NCBI GenBank assembly: GCA_003645735.1
Contig: QNBQ01000149.1
Location: forward strand, 1-5,525
Direction: 5' to 3'
Length of the DNA stretch: 5,525 nucleotides
Source: Candidatus Poribacteria bacterium
GTDB lineage: Bacteria > Poribacteria > WGA-4E > B28-G17
Shown: one piece after another, positions 4,565 to 5,525 of the stretch
Layout: each line of letters starts with the position of its first letter
How positions within the stretch are numbered: position 1 is the stretch's first letter
Notes under the pieces: generated by a model
The model's input: only the letters and a program-made list of their open reading frames with translations
Database searches by the model: none
What the model was told of the DNA's origin: nothing
Made by a program: the position numbers and the translations under genes

Positions 4565-5525
4565 TCCCCTCGGCGATCGCCCTCTTAAGCTCCAGGTAGT
4601 AGAGGAAGTTCTCAAGCGGCACGTCGGGCGGGACGGTGTGATCGACCGTCGGGATGTATCCCCCGGTTTCGAGCAGGGGGAGAACTTTTCTTCTCATCTC
4701 CTCCTCGATCGCCTCCCTCCCCTCGGCCAGCGCCCTTTTGTCGATCCCTCCCATCAGCGCGAGATCCCTCCCGTATTCCCTCCGGAGCTTGACGGGATCC
4801 ATCCCGGCGGCCGCCTCCAGCGGCCAGTGACAATCTATCCCGGCCTCGATCATCAGCGGGATGAGAACCTCCGTGTTCCCGTCGCTGTCCAGCTCTATCA
4901 CCTTGACGCCGTGTTTCCTCAGGAACTCGATGATGGCCTTGTATCTGGGAAGGAAGAACTCGCGGAAGATCCTCGGGGAGATAAGCGGCCCGGCTTTGTA
5001 GGCGAAGTCCTCGTTGAAGGTGAACGCGTCCACCTCGACCTCCTTCAAAGCCCTCTCCGTGGCCTCCATGAAGAACTCGACCATCCAATCGAGGATCTCG
5101 TGGATCAGCTCCGGCTGGTCGAAGAAGGCGTATGAGAGCCGTTCCGTCCCCATCATCTGCCTCAGGTTCCAATAAAGCCCGCCGAAGCCGCAGTTCTCGG
5201 TGAGGTAGAGCGGATAGTCCCTGTCCCGCCATCTCTCCCTCAGCTCCTCCCAGTTCCTCGGATAGCGGGAGGGATCCTTGGGGTCGAAGTGTTTTTTAAA
5301 CTCGAGGAAATCCTCCCTGGTTTTGACGAAGAAGTCGAGGTAGGTGTCCATGGAGGGCCTCGTCCCCCTGACGGTCCCCTCTTTCAGCGCCCGCCTCTTC
5401 CTCCCCCAACCGTCGATGAACAGGACGTATCTCTCGTCCTCCTCGAGCACCTTATGGAACCCCGGTATCGGCCCCAGGTTCAGGGGGATGAACTCCCTTT
5501 TGTCGAGCTTGGCGAATTTGGGCTG
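4551..5525 (-). CDS. Uroporphyrinogen-decarboxylase-family protein (N-terminus beyond the right edge)
   Basis: 324 residues are visible and the frame runs unbroken off the right edge. The first 25 visible residues precede a GTG at 5450. That GTG is internal, because protein-like sequence continues upstream and no ribosome site is evident, so the true start is outside the window. The C-terminal half matches the URO-D/MtaA/CmuA-type TIM barrel. It shows ELDSDGN, then GIDCHWPLEAAAGMD, then MGGIDKRAL, and near the end GGYIPTVDHTVPPDV followed by NFLYYLELKR. These blocks are typical of the distant HemE-like proteins found in multiple copies in many environmental bacteria, not of true HemE. True HemE decarboxylates uroporphyrinogen III, and relatives such as MtaA transfer methyl groups using zinc and corrinoid. 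The substrate here is unknown. A soluble cytoplasmic enzyme is expected. It converges on the kinase-phosphatase operon and shares the CTAG stop palindrome with it, so it belongs to a different transcription unit that begins to the right. Confidence 0.88.
   Translation of the reverse strand, partial: QPKFAKLDKREFIPLNLGPIPGFHKVLEEDERYVLFIDGWGRKRRALKEGTVRGTRPSMDTYLDFFVKTREDFLEFKKHFDPKDPSRYPRNWEELRERWRDRDYPLYLTENCGFGGLYWNLRQMMGTERLSYAFFDQPELIHEILDWMVEFFMEATERALKEVEVDAFTFNEDFAYKAGPLISPRIFREFFLPRYKAIIEFLRKHGVKVIELDSDGNTEVLIPLMIEAGIDCHWPLEAAAGMDPVKLRREYGRDLALMGGIDKRALAEGREAIEEEMRRKVLPLLETGGYIPTVDHTVPPDVPLENFLYYLELKRAIAEGRWRG

Noticed and set aside
5448..5450. GTG as the real start of the uroporphyrinogen-decarboxylase-like gene
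   Set aside because: The frame stays open to the window edge with plausible protein sequence upstream, there is no convincing ribosome site, and the family normally has further residues before this point.
1..5525. A tetrapyrrole pathway linking the SPASM radical SAM enzyme (NirJ/AhbC-like families) with the uroporphyrinogen-decarboxylase-like protein
   Set aside because: The two genes are about 3.5 kb apart in separate transcription units, with sugar genes between them. The decarboxylase-like protein carries motifs of the distant non-HemE group, and no other haem gene is present.
1..5525. tRNA, rRNA, CRISPR arrays, insertion sequences, attachment sites and riboswitches
   Set aside because: Almost every base is in a recognised gene. 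The two gaps of about 90 bases hold only promoter, ribosome-site and hairpin signals, and no repeat arrays, transposase motifs or cloverleaf-like sequence were seen.

Overview
The window is gene-dense chromosomal DNA from a GC-rich bacterium, probably uncultivated. It holds five protein genes, two of them cut by the window edges, and only two intergenic gaps of about 90 bases each. Arginine is mostly AGG, isoleucine is often ATA, and the coding strands are purine-rich, which is common in thermophiles. The gene mix is a Gfo/Idh/MocA dehydrogenase, an FGGY sugar kinase, a uroporphyrinogen-decarboxylase-like protein and a SPASM radical SAM enzyme. This recalls carbohydrate-degrading lineages such as Poribacteria, Latescibacterota or Armatimonadota. 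That assignment is an impression from the protein families and was not tested.

Layout from left to right. Positions 1-975 (minus) encode a radical SAM/SPASM enzyme whose last residues and stop codon lie beyond the left edge. Positions 976-1065 are a compact gap holding a putative terminator for the gene upstream and an overlapping extended -10 promoter for the radical SAM gene. Positions 1066-2079 (minus) encode a Gfo/Idh/MocA-family NAD(P)-dependent oxidoreductase. Positions 2080-2169 are a divergent control region with two interlocked sigma-70-type promoters, whose -35 boxes form a 7-base inverted repeat. Positions 2170-3714 (plus) encode a xylulokinase-like FGGY kinase. It is followed after 3 bases by a Cof-type HAD phosphatase at 3718-4554 (plus). 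That gene meets a uroporphyrinogen-decarboxylase-family gene (4551-5525, minus, N-terminus beyond the right edge) tail to tail. The two stop codons share the palindrome CTAG.

The central unit reads as sugar or polyol catabolism. A dehydrogenase that could interconvert a sugar or polyol is divergently paired with a kinase that would phosphorylate a ketose such as D-xylulose. A phosphatase co-transcribed with the kinase may limit or repair sugar-phosphate pools. The actual substrates cannot be read from the sequence, and no isomerase, transporter or regulator gene is visible. The radical SAM and uroporphyrinogen-decarboxylase-like genes are separate flanking units of unknown substrate. No RNA gene, mobile element, CRISPR array or clear new multi-gene system was found. 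The most interesting features are the regulatory architecture and the coupled kinase/phosphatase pair.
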